From Alphaproteobacteria bacterium (GTDB taxonomy: Bacteria > Pseudomonadota > Alphaproteobacteria > Puniceispirillales > Marisalimonadaceae), in assembly GCA_004213885.1 (NCBI GenBank), contig SGYL01000001.1:62001-126000 (forward strand): DNA of 64,000 bases. Reading direction: 5' to 3'. The stretch's first letter is position 1. Each line of letters starts with the position of its first letter. Under the pieces are notes generated by a model, which was not told the DNA's origin, ran no database searches, and worked only from the letters and a program-made list of their open reading frames with translations. This document shows, piece by piece, positions 52,221 through 60,788 of this stretch. The position numbers and the translations under genes are program-made.

Positions 52221-54602
52221 ATGAATGAGCCTGTATTACCTTTAAGAGATATAGTTGTATTCCCTCAAATGATTGTTCCTTTATTTGTTGGAAGAAGAAA
52301 ATCTGTTAAAGCTTTAGAAACAGCTATGTCTCATAATAAGGATATAGTTTTAGTTACTCAAAAAGTTGCAAAAGTTGAAGATCCCAAGCCCAAAGATCTC
52401 TATTCAATAGGAACAATATGCAAAATTCTTCAACTGTTAAAGCTTCCTGATGGAACTTTGAAAGTTCTTGTTGAAGGGAAAAAAAGAGTTGAAATTGATT
52501 TTTTACCAGAAACTAATAACATAAACCATTTAAATTGTAATTTTAAAATTCTACCAAACTTAGGATTATCTAAAGTTGATATTACAAAAATTAACGTTCT
52601 TCACACTGTATTTGAAGATTATTTAAATCTTAATAAAAAAACTAATAATGAAATCATAAATTTAATAACTGATATAAAAGATCCATCTAAATTATGTGAT
52701 ACTATAATTTCACACTTGACACTCACAATAGATGAAAAGCAAGAATTTTTGAAATTAAATAATGTTTCTTTTAGAATTGATAAACTAATTTCAAAACTAG
52801 AAAATGAAGTTGATAGTCTTCAAATTGATAAAAAAGTTAGAAATAGAGTTAAAACGCAAATGGAAAAAACTCAAAGAGAATATTATTTAAATGAACAATT
52901 AAAGGCAATACAAAAAGAACTTGGAAATGATGAAGACGGTAAAGATGAATTTCAAGAGATTAAAGAGAAAATTAATAAAGCTAAGCTTTCAAAAAATGCA
53001 CTAGAAAAAGTTAATTCAGAATTCAAAAAACTAAAAAACATGAGTCCAATGAGTGCTGAATCTGGAGTTGTAAGAAGTTATATTGATTGGATACTTGGCC
53101 TTCCCTGGAAAAAACTTTCTAAAATTAATTATGATTTATCTTTAGCAAAGAAAATTCTTGATGAAGATCATTATGGATTAAAAAAAGTTAAAGAAAGAAT
53201 ATTAGAGTTTTTGGTAGTTCAAAAAAGATCAAAATATTTGAAAGGACCTATTCTATGTTTAGTAGGGCCACCTGGTGTCGGCAAAACATCGTTAGGCAAA
53301 TCCATTGCTAAAGCTACGGGTAGAACTTATTTAAGAATGGCATTAGGTGGCGTAAGAGATGAAGCCGAAGTTAGAGGTCATAGAAGAACATATATAGGAT
53401 CTTTGCCAGGCAAAATTATTCAGGGATTAAAAAAATCTAAATTTAATAATCCTCTATTTCTTTTAGATGAAATTGATAAGATTGGTTCAGATTATAGAGG
53501 TGACCCTTCTTCAGCCTTACTAGAAGTATTAGATCCTGAGCAAAATAATAGTTTTCAAGATCATTATTTAGAAATTGATTATGATTTGTCAAAAACAATG
53601 TTTATAACAACTGCTAACACTCTTAATATTCCTGATGCACTTTTAGATCGTATGGAAATAATTAGATTACCTGGCTATACAGAAAATGAAAAACTACAAA
53701 TAGCCAAAAGCCATTTAATATCAAAGTTAATAAAAGAGAATAATGTTAAAGATGGTGAGATATTTATATCCGATGAAATTTTAAAAGAAATAATTCAAAA
53801 ATATACAAAAGAAGCTGGTGTTAGATCACTTGAAAGAGAAATTTCAAAATTAATAAGAAAAATTATTACGGATATTGAAATTAATGGAAGTAAACCAAAA
53901 AAAATAGATCATAAAAGTCTGTTAGAGTATCTTGGCCCAGCAAAATATAGTAGATTAGGCAAAGAAAATATAAATTTAGTAGGTGTAACAAACGGTTTAG
54001 CTTGGACACAAGTTGGTGGTGAAATTCTTTCTATTGAAGTAGTAAAAGTGCCTGGTAAAGGTAGGTTTTCATCAACTGGTAAACTTGGCGATGTGATGAA
54101 AGAATCTATTAAAGCAGCTGAATTTTATATTAAATCTAATTACTTAAAATTAGGAATCGAACAAAAAATCATTAATAGCTTTGATATCCATGTTCATGTA
54201 CCTGAAGGTGCTACACCTAAAGATGGACCCTCAGCTGGAGTTGCTATGATTTCCAGTATCGTATCTGCATTCACTGATAATAAAGTTAGATGTGATGTAG
54301 CCATGACTGGTGAAATAACTTTAAAAGGAAAAGTTCTTCCTATAGGTGGACTTAAAGAAAAATTGTTAGCTGCAATACAAAATGGAATTAAAAAAGTATT
54401 AATTCCGCATGATAATAAAAAAGATCTTATTGAAATTGAAAAAGAAATCTTAAATAAAATAAATATAAAGACTGTAGAATATGTAGACGAAATATTATCA
54501 GAAACATTAGAAAATAAAATTGAATCATTAATCGACGTCAAGCCAGAAATTGGTCCAGAAATTAAGAATGACCAAATAGAGCCATCCACACAGACACATT
54601 AA
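52221..54602 (+). CDS. lon: ATP-dependent protease Lon
   Basis: Lon is a fused AAA+ serine protease that removes misfolded and regulatory proteins. The 793-residue protein has the substrate-binding LON domain (VLPLRDIVVFPQMIVPLFVGR at the start), Walker A GPPGVGKTSLGKSIAKATGR near residue 351, Walker B PLFLLDEIDKIG near 413, and the proteolytic Ser-Lys dyad with the serine in PKDGPSAGVAM near 674 and the lysine in GGLKEKLLAA near 717. HspQ, encoded earlier, may act as its specificity factor. Confidence 0.97.
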   Translation: MNEPVLPLRDIVVFPQMIVPLFVGRRKSVKALETAMSHNKDIVLVTQKVAKVEDPKPKDLYSIGTICKILQLLKLPDGTLKVLVEGKKRVEIDFLPETNNINHLNCNFKILPNLGLSKVDITKINVLHTVFEDYLNLNKKTNNEIINLITDIKDPSKLCDTIISHLTLTIDEKQEFLKLNNVSFRIDKLISKLENEVDSLQIDKKVRNRVKTQMEKTQREYYLNEQLKAIQKELGNDEDGKDEFQEIKEKINKAKLSKNALEKVNSEFKKLKNMSPMSAESGVVRSYIDWILGLPWKKLSKINYDLSLAKKILDEDHYGLKKVKERILEFLVVQKRSKYLKGPILCLVGPPGVGKTSLGKSIAKATGRTYLRMALGGVRDEAEVRGHRRTYIGSLPGKIIQGLKKSKFNNPLFLLDEIDKIGSDYRGDPSSALLEVLDPEQNNSFQDHYLEIDYDLSKTMFITTANTLNIPDALLDRMEIIRLPGYTENEKLQIAKSHLISKLIKENNVKDGEIFISDEILKEIIQKYTKEAGVRSLEREISKLIRKIITDIEINGSKPKKIDHKSLLEYLGPAKYSRLGKENINLVGVTNGLAWTQVGGEILSIEVVKVPGKGRFSSTGKLGDVMKESIKAAEFYIKSNYLKLGIEQKIINSFDIHVHVPEGATPKDGPSAGVAMISSIVSAFTDNKVRCDVAMTGEITLKGKVLPIGGLKEKLLAAIQNGIKKVLIPHDNKKDLIEIEKEILNKINIKTVEYVDEILSETLENKIESLIDVKPEIGPEIKNDQIEPSTQTH

Positions 54603-54674
54603 AAATTATTTATTTGCAATTACTTCATTTCTTAAGGTAATATGTATTGTTTTTATTATTTATTGGAGGTTTGC

Positions 54675-54947
54675 ATGAATAAAAATGAATTAATCACTAG
54701 TGTATCTGAAGCATCGGGTTTGTCAAAATCAGATGCAAGCAAAGCCGTTGACGGTGTGATAGGTGCAATCACAGGTGCTTTAAAATCAGGAGGTGATGTA
54801 AGAATTGTTGGTTTTGGGACATTTTCAGTAGCCCACAGAAAAGCAACAACTGGCCGTAATCCTAGAACTGGTGAACCAATTCAAATTAAAGCTTCTAAAA
54901 TGCCGAAATTTAAACCTGGAACTCCACTTAAGGAAGCAGTGAATTAA
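54675..54947 (+). CDS. hup: nucleoid DNA-binding protein HU
   Basis: HU bends and packs DNA. The 90-residue protein starts MNKNELITSVSEASGLSKSD at the ATG at 54675, with GGAGG five bases upstream; the earlier in-frame ATG lies before that site and is discarded. The DNA arm reads GFGTFSVAHRKATTGRNPRTG near residue 46, and the end is FKPGTPLKEAVN. It sits after lon as in many alphaproteobacteria and is followed by a strong terminator. Confidence 0.95.
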   Translation: MNKNELITSVSEASGLSKSDASKAVDGVIGAITGALKSGGDVRIVGFGTFSVAHRKATTGRNPRTGEPIQIKASKMPKFKPGTPLKEAVN

Positions 54948-54958
54948 TAACTTTTTTT

Positions 54959-54995
54959 AAAATTAAAGTAGCTATTAATAGCTACTTTAATTTTT
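54959..54995 (+). terminator. Rho-independent terminator after hup
   Basis: A 30-base perfect palindrome, ATTAAAGTAGCTATT with AATAGCTACTTTAAT, extended by further A-T pairs and followed by a short T-tract. It is well placed after the hup stop. Confidence 0.85.
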
Positions 54996-55058
54996 ATATC
55001 TAAACAAATCAAATTAAGATTTTAATTATTTAAATTGCCATTAATACTAACTTTTTAT

Positions 55059-55086
55059 TTGACAACTAATTATATATTAATAGTTT
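55059..55086 (+). promoter_or_regulatory. putative promoter of tRNA-Val
   Basis: A perfect TTGACA, a 16-base spacer and TAGTTT end 8 bases before tRNA-Val. Sequence-based inference; the -10 is a weak match. Confidence 0.5.
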
Positions 55087-55094
55087 AGTTTCAA

Positions 55095-55170
55095 GGGCGG
55101 TTAGCTCAGTTGGTAGAGCATCTCGTTTACACCGAGAATGTCGGGAGTTCGAGCCTCTCACCGCCCACCA
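55095..55170 (+). tRNA. tRNA-Val (anticodon UAC)
   Basis: A 76-base cloverleaf with encoded CCA. Acceptor GGGCGGT pairs with ACCGCCC, the D arm is GCTCAGTTGGTAGAGC, the anticodon loop reads TTTACAC with TAC, and the T arm is CGGGAGTTCGAGCCTCTC. Its position after hup is the common alphaproteobacterial one. Confidence 0.97.
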
Positions 55171-55174
55171 ATAA

Positions 55175-55942
55175 TTAACCTACAAAAGCTTTTTCTAAAA
55201 CAAATGTGTCAGGTCTATTTGTAGCTCCTTCTTGAAATCCTTTTTCGATAAGTAGATTTTTTAATTCATTGTTAAAGTCTAAAGATCCACAAATCATTGC
55301 ACAATCAGTTGAGAAATTTAGATCATCTAATTTTAAGTCAATATAGAATGATTTATTTTGAATGTTATTTGTAATTCTTCCAGTATATTCTGATTTTTCT
55401 TGAGTTGTCGATTTGTAATATATTAATTTGTCTTCAATAAAACTTTTTAACATTTCATTATTAATGCATTCATTAATTATTTTTTCACTATAATGTAACT
55501 CATTTTTGAATCTACAGGTGTGAGTTACTATAATTTTTTCAAATTTATCATATGTTTCGGGATCTCTTATAATTGAAGAGAAAGGAGCAAACCCAGTACC
55601 TGTTGAAAAAAGAAAAAGTCTTTTTCCAGGTTTTAATGCGTCTAAAATTAATGTTCCAGTAGATTTAGACATTAATATAATTTCATCATTAATTTTAATA
55701 TTTTTTAATTTAGATGTTAATGGACCATTTTCTACTATTATTGAATAAAATTCTAACTTTTCATCCCAACTTGGGGAACAAATTGAGTAAGCTCTTAAAA
55801 TAGGTTTATCACTATTTGGTAGTCCAATCATTACAAATTCTCCAGATTTAAATTTAAAATCTTTTGGTCTTTCAATTTGAAATGAAAATAAAGTATCAGT
55901 CCAATGTGTTATTGATAAAACTTTTAGTAAAAATTTGCTCAT
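55175..55942 (-). CDS. fpr: ferredoxin-NADP reductase
   Basis: A 255-residue FAD enzyme exchanging electrons between NADPH and ferredoxin or flavodoxin. The FAD site is RAYSICSPSWDEKLEFYSI near residue 50, the NADP loop is LFSTGTGFAPFSSIIRD near 110, and the C-terminus ends RPDTFVLEKAFVG, matching the bacterial Fpr ending with a terminal aromatic-glycine pattern. It overlaps the upstream epimerase-like gene by 4 bases. In this cell it could supply Fe-S assembly or cobalamin reduction (inference). Confidence 0.93.
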   Translation of the reverse strand: MSKFLLKVLSITHWTDTLFSFQIERPKDFKFKSGEFVMIGLPNSDKPILRAYSICSPSWDEKLEFYSIIVENGPLTSKLKNIKINDEIILMSKSTGTLILDALKPGKRLFLFSTGTGFAPFSSIIRDPETYDKFEKIIVTHTCRFKNELHYSEKIINECINNEMLKSFIEDKLIYYKSTTQEKSEYTGRITNNIQNKSFYIDLKLDDLNFSTDCAMICGSLDFNNELKNLLIEKGFQEGATNRPDTFVLEKAFVG

Positions 55943-56760
55943 AATTTTAATTCTTTTTTTAATAATGAATTTAAAAATTTATCAACCTTTGGATGAATGA
56001 ACTTATAACCTAAATCATCGCTCAATCTATTGCTATATACTTTTTTTGACACTTGATAAAAGGACTTAATATTTTTCTTTATTGATTTATTGTCATAACT
56101 AATCTTTGTTGGTTTAGGTATAGAGAATTTTTTGCTTAATTTATCAATAAGATCAAAATTATCAATAAAAAAACTATCAGTTGCATTTATTATACCATCA
56201 ATATTTTTAGCTTTTATGATACTAAAAATTATTCCTACGAGATCTTCTATATGAATTCTATTAGTGAAGTGATTTTTTTTAAAAATAATTTTATGATCAC
56301 CCTTTAAGAATTTTGTTAAAATGTTACTTGAATTACTATAGATACCACCCGATCTAATAATAACAGTTTTGTCACTTATATTCTGCCACTGTTTCTCAAT
56401 TGATAATCTCCTAATTCCAAGTTCTGTTGTTGGCTTAGCTATTGTCAATTCATCTACATTTCCACTTTGGTAAACAGATGTTGATGAAATATATATGATC
56501 CTAGAAAATGAATTTAAGTTTGATATTGGTATATTTTTTAATATAAAATCTTCACCTTTTTCGTTAGGTGGTACAGTAGAAATTAATATTGAATCAGAAA
56601 GATTTAATTTATTTTTAAAAAAATCTATTTTTAAAAATTCATAATTTAAAAAGTTACGAGTATTTCTAGAAACAATCTTAAAATTTATATTTTTATCATT
56701 TGAAAGTTTTTTTGCTAGCTCTTTACTAACTTGACCAAAGCCAAAAATAAAAATTGTCAT
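55939..56760 (-). CDS. NAD(P)-dependent epimerase/dehydratase-like protein
   Basis: A 273-residue extended short-chain dehydrogenase. The N-terminal dinucleotide loop reads IFGFGQVSKELAKKL near residue 4, which is a GxGxxxxxL variant typical of the YeeZ subgroup. SSTSVYQSG near 91 provides the active-site serine, but the usual YxxxK is replaced by a RRLSIEKQW region near 133. VIIRSGGIYSNSSN and the HIEDLVGII segment are typical. The substrate is unknown. Its start overlaps nothing, and its stop overlaps the fpr start by 4 bases. A B12 riboswitch lies on the other strand. Confidence 0.75.
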   Translation of the reverse strand: MTIFIFGFGQVSKELAKKLSNDKNINFKIVSRNTRNFLNYEFLKIDFFKNKLNLSDSILISTVPPNEKGEDFILKNIPISNLNSFSRIIYISSTSVYQSGNVDELTIAKPTTELGIRRLSIEKQWQNISDKTVIIRSGGIYSNSSNILTKFLKGDHKIIFKKNHFTNRIHIEDLVGIIFSIIKAKNIDGIINATDSFFIDNFDLIDKLSKKFSIPKPTKISYDNKSIKKNIKSFYQVSKKVYSNRLSDDLGYKFIHPKVDKFLNSLLKKELKL

Positions 56761-56805
56761 AATTTTATTTACTTTTTAAATCTTATATATTTATAATTAA
56801 CTAAT

Positions 56806-57010
56806 GTATAGGTGCTTTGAACTTATGTTCAAGCTTAAAATGGGAAATTGGTAATGTCATTGACGAAGCCAATACTGTACCCGCAACTGTATGTGAAGCG
56901 TTAAAACAAAAACCACTGAGCAATCGGGAAGGTGTTTTAACTGGATCACAAGTCAGGAGACCTGCCTTACATTGTCGCTTATTAAATTGTCGGGATAACA
57001 ATTTATGCGT
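56806..57010 (+). ncRNA. cobalamin (B12) riboswitch
   Basis: Conserved blocks appear in order: GGGAAATTGGT (56842), GACGAAGCC (56862), ACCCGCAACTGT (56879), CCACTG with CGGGAAGG (56916 to 56933) and the B12 box AGTCAGGAGACCTGCC (56951-56966). P5 can form from ATAC and GTAT around TGTACCCGCAACT. A 7-bp hairpin AAATTGT/ACAATTT at 56984-57004 shows loop CGGGATA, whose CGGG can pair with CCCG in loop L5, the L5-L13 kissing pair known for this class. No poly-U terminator follows, so control of translation is more likely. It lies in front of the btuB-like gene; two small ORFs inside it are artefacts. Confidence 0.95.
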
Positions 57011-57056
57011 AGATATCGTTTAGCGACGTCAAACATGATTGAGCTAGGAGGTATTA

Positions 57057-59009
57057 ATGTTCAAATACATTTTCTTAATTTTTATTTTTATTTTTACAAA
57101 TTTCAATGTTTATTCAAAAAGCTCTGATGAAAACCTAATTAACATAAGGGTTACTCCTAGTAGAATTGACAAAGGTATAATAGGTGCAAATACAAAAATT
57201 ATTACGCAAAAGGATATTAATAAAAAATCATACAGTGATTTAAATGATATATTATCTCGCGAAAGCGGAATTCAGCTAGAAAGTCTATATGGTGGAATTG
57301 ATGGTGCAAAGTCATCTGTTAAATTAAGAGGATTTGGAGAATATGCATCAAGAAATGTTTTATTTTTATTAAATGGAAGAAGATTTACAGATATTACTCT
57401 AGGAAAAGTAAATTTGGCAAGAATACCAATCAATACTATAAAAAGAATTGAAATAATTAAGGGTGGTGTTGCTTCCACATTGTTTGGTGACGGCGCATCA
57501 GGTGGTGCAGTAAATATTATTACTGATGCAAAATTTTTCTTTAAAAATAAAGTTGACGTAATTGCTGGATCTGGATCACTCAATAGTAATAAACAGTCAG
57601 TAATATTTAACCAAAATTACAAAGACTTATACTTGAATGGAAATTTTATAAGCTCAAAAAGTGATGGTTACAGAGATAATAACGAATATGATTTTAAAAA
57701 TGAAAAATTTTCTGTTACTAAAATTTTTGATTTATATAATCTTTTTACTATTGAAGTGGAAACAGCAAACCAAAAAGTACGTTTACCTGGGGGTTTGTCG
57801 TTAACAGATTATTATTTAAATCCAAAAAAAACAAATAAACCAACTGAATATGCAAATGAGAATATTAGAAATATTGGTTTAACGTTTGAAAAAAAAATAA
57901 ATAGTAATCATTTTTTTAAGTCAGATTTATATCTAGAGGATAAAAAACAACAAACTTTTCAAGCTCTATTTGGGAATGATTACATGATAAATTATGGTAT
58001 AAATTCTTATAATTTAAAAAATGAATTACAAATTCCATATAAGCTTTTAAATAAAAGGATAGTTTCTAAATTAGGCTTAGACATTAATAAAGCATTTTAT
58101 AAAAAAAAGCAGATTATACCTTCTACTTACTTTAATACAGTCAATCAATTGATATTAGAACCCTGGATTAGTTCAAATTTAGCGTTTAATAAAACTTTAA
58201 AATTTAATTTAGGATATAGATTTCATAATTATAAATTAAATGTTTATGACAAAACTAATGAAAGAAACAAATTATTAGATAAAAATCAAACTTCTAATGC
58301 ATGGTCAATAGGGGTAACAAATCGCATAAATAATAGTTCTTCAATTTTTGGTAATTTATCAAATTCTTACAGGGCGCCTAGAGTTGATGAAATTGTTAAT
58401 ACTAGTGCTACTCCAACAGTAAATCATATACTTCATCAAAGGTCTGAAGAATTAGAACTAGGTCTAAAACAAAACTTTAAAACATTAGATTCAAAATTAT
58501 CAATTTTTAGAAAAAATATAAAAAATCAAATTTATATGAATCCATCTACATTCAAAAATGAAAACTATGATCCTTCTACACATGAAGGCATAGATTTTGA
58601 AGTTAATAAAAAGTTTTTTGAAGATAAAATTAACGTATCATTCAACTTTTCATTAAATGATTCTTATTTTAGTGAAGGAAACTTTAAAAATAAAAAAGTC
58701 CCAAATGTAGCAAAATTTACTTCAAATGGGCAAGTTGAATATAACCTAGATCCTGATTTAAAAATATATTTAGATCATAAATATGTTGGTAATAAGTTTG
58801 AGCTTGGTGATGAAGCTAATACAAAATCAAAAAAAGCAAAGTCATATTCAATTTTTAATCTTGGAATCAATGGAATTTATAGTGGCTTCGACACAAAACT
58901 AAATATCACAAATGTTTTTGACAAAAAATATTATGATTTCAAAACATATGGTCAAGTCTATCCTTTACCAGGGAGAGGAGTTATGTTAACTCTTAAAAAG
59001 GAATTTTAA
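57057..59009 (+). CDS. btuB: TonB-dependent outer-membrane receptor, probably for cobalamin (BtuB-like)
   Basis: A 650-residue TonB-dependent receptor that uses proton-motive energy from TonB-ExbBD to import a large ligand. A signal peptide covers about residues 1-21. The plug shows IDKGIIGANTKIITQKDI, the SGIQLESLYGGIDGAKSSVKLRGFG block near 72 and IKRIEIIKGGVASTLFGDGASGGAVNI near 128. The rest is a 22-stranded-type barrel ending in LTLKKEF with terminal phenylalanine. The riboswitch upstream makes cobalamin or a related corrinoid the likely ligand. AGGAGG precedes the ATG. A DUF6580 gene follows after 1 base. Confidence 0.88.
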   Translation: MFKYIFLIFIFIFTNFNVYSKSSDENLINIRVTPSRIDKGIIGANTKIITQKDINKKSYSDLNDILSRESGIQLESLYGGIDGAKSSVKLRGFGEYASRNVLFLLNGRRFTDITLGKVNLARIPINTIKRIEIIKGGVASTLFGDGASGGAVNIITDAKFFFKNKVDVIAGSGSLNSNKQSVIFNQNYKDLYLNGNFISSKSDGYRDNNEYDFKNEKFSVTKIFDLYNLFTIEVETANQKVRLPGGLSLTDYYLNPKKTNKPTEYANENIRNIGLTFEKKINSNHFFKSDLYLEDKKQQTFQALFGNDYMINYGINSYNLKNELQIPYKLLNKRIVSKLGLDINKAFYKKKQIIPSTYFNTVNQLILEPWISSNLAFNKTLKFNLGYRFHNYKLNVYDKTNERNKLLDKNQTSNAWSIGVTNRINNSSSIFGNLSNSYRAPRVDEIVNTSATPTVNHILHQRSEELELGLKQNFKTLDSKLSIFRKNIKNQIYMNPSTFKNENYDPSTHEGIDFEVNKKFFEDKINVSFNFSLNDSYFSEGNFKNKKVPNVAKFTSNGQVEYNLDPDLKIYLDHKYVGNKFELGDEANTKSKKAKSYSIFNLGINGIYSGFDTKLNITNVFDKKYYDFKTYGQVYPLPGRGVMLTLKKEF

Positions 59010-59010
59010 T

Positions 59011-59490
59011 ATGAAGAATGTAATTTTAATTTTTTTATGTATTTTATCTATAATATTTTTTTCTAGAGTTTTACCGCACCTTCCAAATTTTACTCCAGTT
59101 ATTTCATTAGCCATATATTCGTCATTTTTCTTGAAACGACTAGGTATGATTTCATTTTTAATTTCATATTTATTTGTAGATATGTATTTAGGGCTCAATT
59201 CAATTTTGATTTGGACGTGGGGTTCTTTTTTAATTATTTTATATTTATCAAATTTTATAAAAAATATAAATCATAGAATTTTAGCAATATTTTCTATGCC
59301 AACAATCTTCTTTTTGATAACAAATTTTGGTGTTTGGACTACCGGATATTATGATTTAACTTTTCAGGGTTTATTAAAATGCTACACTATGGCTTTACCA
59401 TTTTATGCAAATACATTAGTAAGTACAGCTTTCTTTAGTTTGTTAATTGAATTTATAATTTTATTTAAAAAAAGAATTTTCCAAACTTAA
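59011..59490 (+). CDS. DUF6580-family membrane protein, candidate inner-membrane corrinoid transporter component
   Basis: A 159-residue protein with five to six hydrophobic segments. The pattern SRVLPHLPNFTPVISLAIYS near residue 19, FVDMYLGLNSILIWTWGSF near 55, and FLITNFGVWTTGYYDLTFQG with CYTMALPFYANTLVS near 100-140 matches the DUF6580 membrane family, whose size and shape recall substrate-binding S components of ECF transporters. It begins 1 base after the btuB-like stop and so is under the B12 riboswitch. No BtuCDF genes are in the window. A role in moving cobalamin or a precursor over the inner membrane is inference. Confidence 0.75.
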   Translation: MKNVILIFLCILSIIFFSRVLPHLPNFTPVISLAIYSSFFLKRLGMISFLISYLFVDMYLGLNSILIWTWGSFLIILYLSNFIKNINHRILAIFSMPTIFFLITNFGVWTTGYYDLTFQGLLKCYTMALPFYANTLVSTAFFSLLIEFIILFKKRIFQT

Positions 59491-59509
59491 TTTATTAAAT
59501 TTCTTTTTC

Positions 59510-59538
59510 TTGACCTTGAAACAACTTATATATATTTT
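59510..59538 (+). promoter_or_regulatory. putative promoter of tRNA-Asp
   Basis: TTGACC and TATTTT with a 17-base spacer; the -10 ends 13 bases before tRNA-Asp. Sequence-based inference. Confidence 0.5.
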
Positions 59539-59551
59539 CAAACTAATTAAC

Positions 59552-59629
<78 letters not shown>

Positions 59630-59647
59630 TTAATTGAATTACTATAT

Positions 59648-60661
59648 TTAATAAGTCTTATTTTTAACATAATAATTCATTCTGTCTTTAGAACTAACTT
59701 TAAAGTCAATTTTTTTTCCATCTCTCAATACTATAACATCAATCAAAGCTTCACTTTTGCCAATATTCCATAAATATAAATAAAAATTTTGCAAACTTTT
59801 TATCAAATTTCCATTTATTGATACTATAACATCATTTTTTTTTATTCCTGCAATATCAGATGGTCCATCTATACTTACTCTCGATACAATAATTTTGCCC
59901 TTGTTTTCAATTGGTGATAAGCCGATATAGGGTTTTAAATCTGACTTTCTATGTCCATATTTTTTTAAATCTTTAAGTATTGGCTTTAATAGGTTCACAG
60001 GTACAAACATATTGCCAGGTGAAAAAATACCAGGGCTTGTCGCATCTCTAATGAAAAGTGAACCTATTCCTAAAATTTCACCCTTTATATTTGTTAATGC
60101 TGAACCTGCCCATGATTGATTTGTTGGAAAAGTATAAATTGGATTTTCTAAATAATATTCCCACCAGCCAAAAAAAGGTCTTCTAGATACTAATTTTACT
60201 TCAGAACCTGGCCCTTGTTTTTGAGAAGGAAGAATAAAAAGTTTTTCATCTATATCAATTTTATCTGAGTTACCAATTTTTAAAGGCTTTAATGCTGTTG
60301 GTATTATTGGAGATACAATGCCAAATCCAGTAATAGGGTCGTATCCAGTTAATTTTCCAGGAATTTTTTTTTCATTAAATAAACCAATTGTTATTTCCTT
60401 AGCCTCCAAAACAAGATAGCCAATTGTTAGTATATTTTTACTATCAATTACAACTCCGCTGCCTTCACGAAATTTTCCTAATGTATTCGATGTTCTAGCT
60501 TCTTCTGGAATTTTTGCTTCAATATTAACAATTGATTCAAAAATTTTTTTTAACATTTGTTTCTGGTTTATTGAATTTTCTGCTGATGTAAAAAAAGGGA
60601 AAAATAAAAATATTACAAAACATAATAATTTTAAATTAATAAGGTTGAGTTTTAAAATCAT
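59648..60661 (-). CDS. HtrA/DegP-like protein with PDZ domain but no catalytic triad
   Basis: A 337-residue exported protein. A signal peptide covers about residues 1-27 (ending TSAEN). The trypsin-like fold aligns with HtrA: REGSGVVID near residue 69, then ILTIGYLV where ILTNxHVV is expected, DPITGFGIV where DxxTDLAVL is expected, and NQSWAGSALTN where NPGNSGGPLxN is expected. His, Asp and Ser of the triad are therefore replaced. A PDZ domain follows (VSIDGPSDIAGIKKNDVIVSINGNLI near 259). It probably acts as a chaperone or binding protein in the periplasm. Confidence 0.8.
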   Translation of the reverse strand: MILKLNLINLKLLCFVIFLFFPFFTSAENSINQKQMLKKIFESIVNIEAKIPEEARTSNTLGKFREGSGVVIDSKNILTIGYLVLEAKEITIGLFNEKKIPGKLTGYDPITGFGIVSPIIPTALKPLKIGNSDKIDIDEKLFILPSQKQGPGSEVKLVSRRPFFGWWEYYLENPIYTFPTNQSWAGSALTNIKGEILGIGSLFIRDATSPGIFSPGNMFVPVNLLKPILKDLKKYGHRKSDLKPYIGLSPIENKGKIIVSRVSIDGPSDIAGIKKNDVIVSINGNLIKSLQNFYLYLWNIGKSEALIDVIVLRDGKKIDFKVSSKDRMNYYVKNKTY

Positions 60662-60788
60662 ATTTTCCTTTAAAAGAGCTAAATTAATAATAGTTCAAAT
60701 TTATATTTTCAAGCAAGTTATTTGAACTTAATAATATAATCTAATATAGTTTTTAAAATATGATCTTATTAACTGATTGAGGATTAAA

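Noticed and set aside
56801-57023. Two overlapping open frames of 66-68 codons on opposite strands
   Set aside because: They lie inside the cobalamin riboswitch, whose conserved blocks explain the sequence; neither has a convincing ribosome site or protein-like content.
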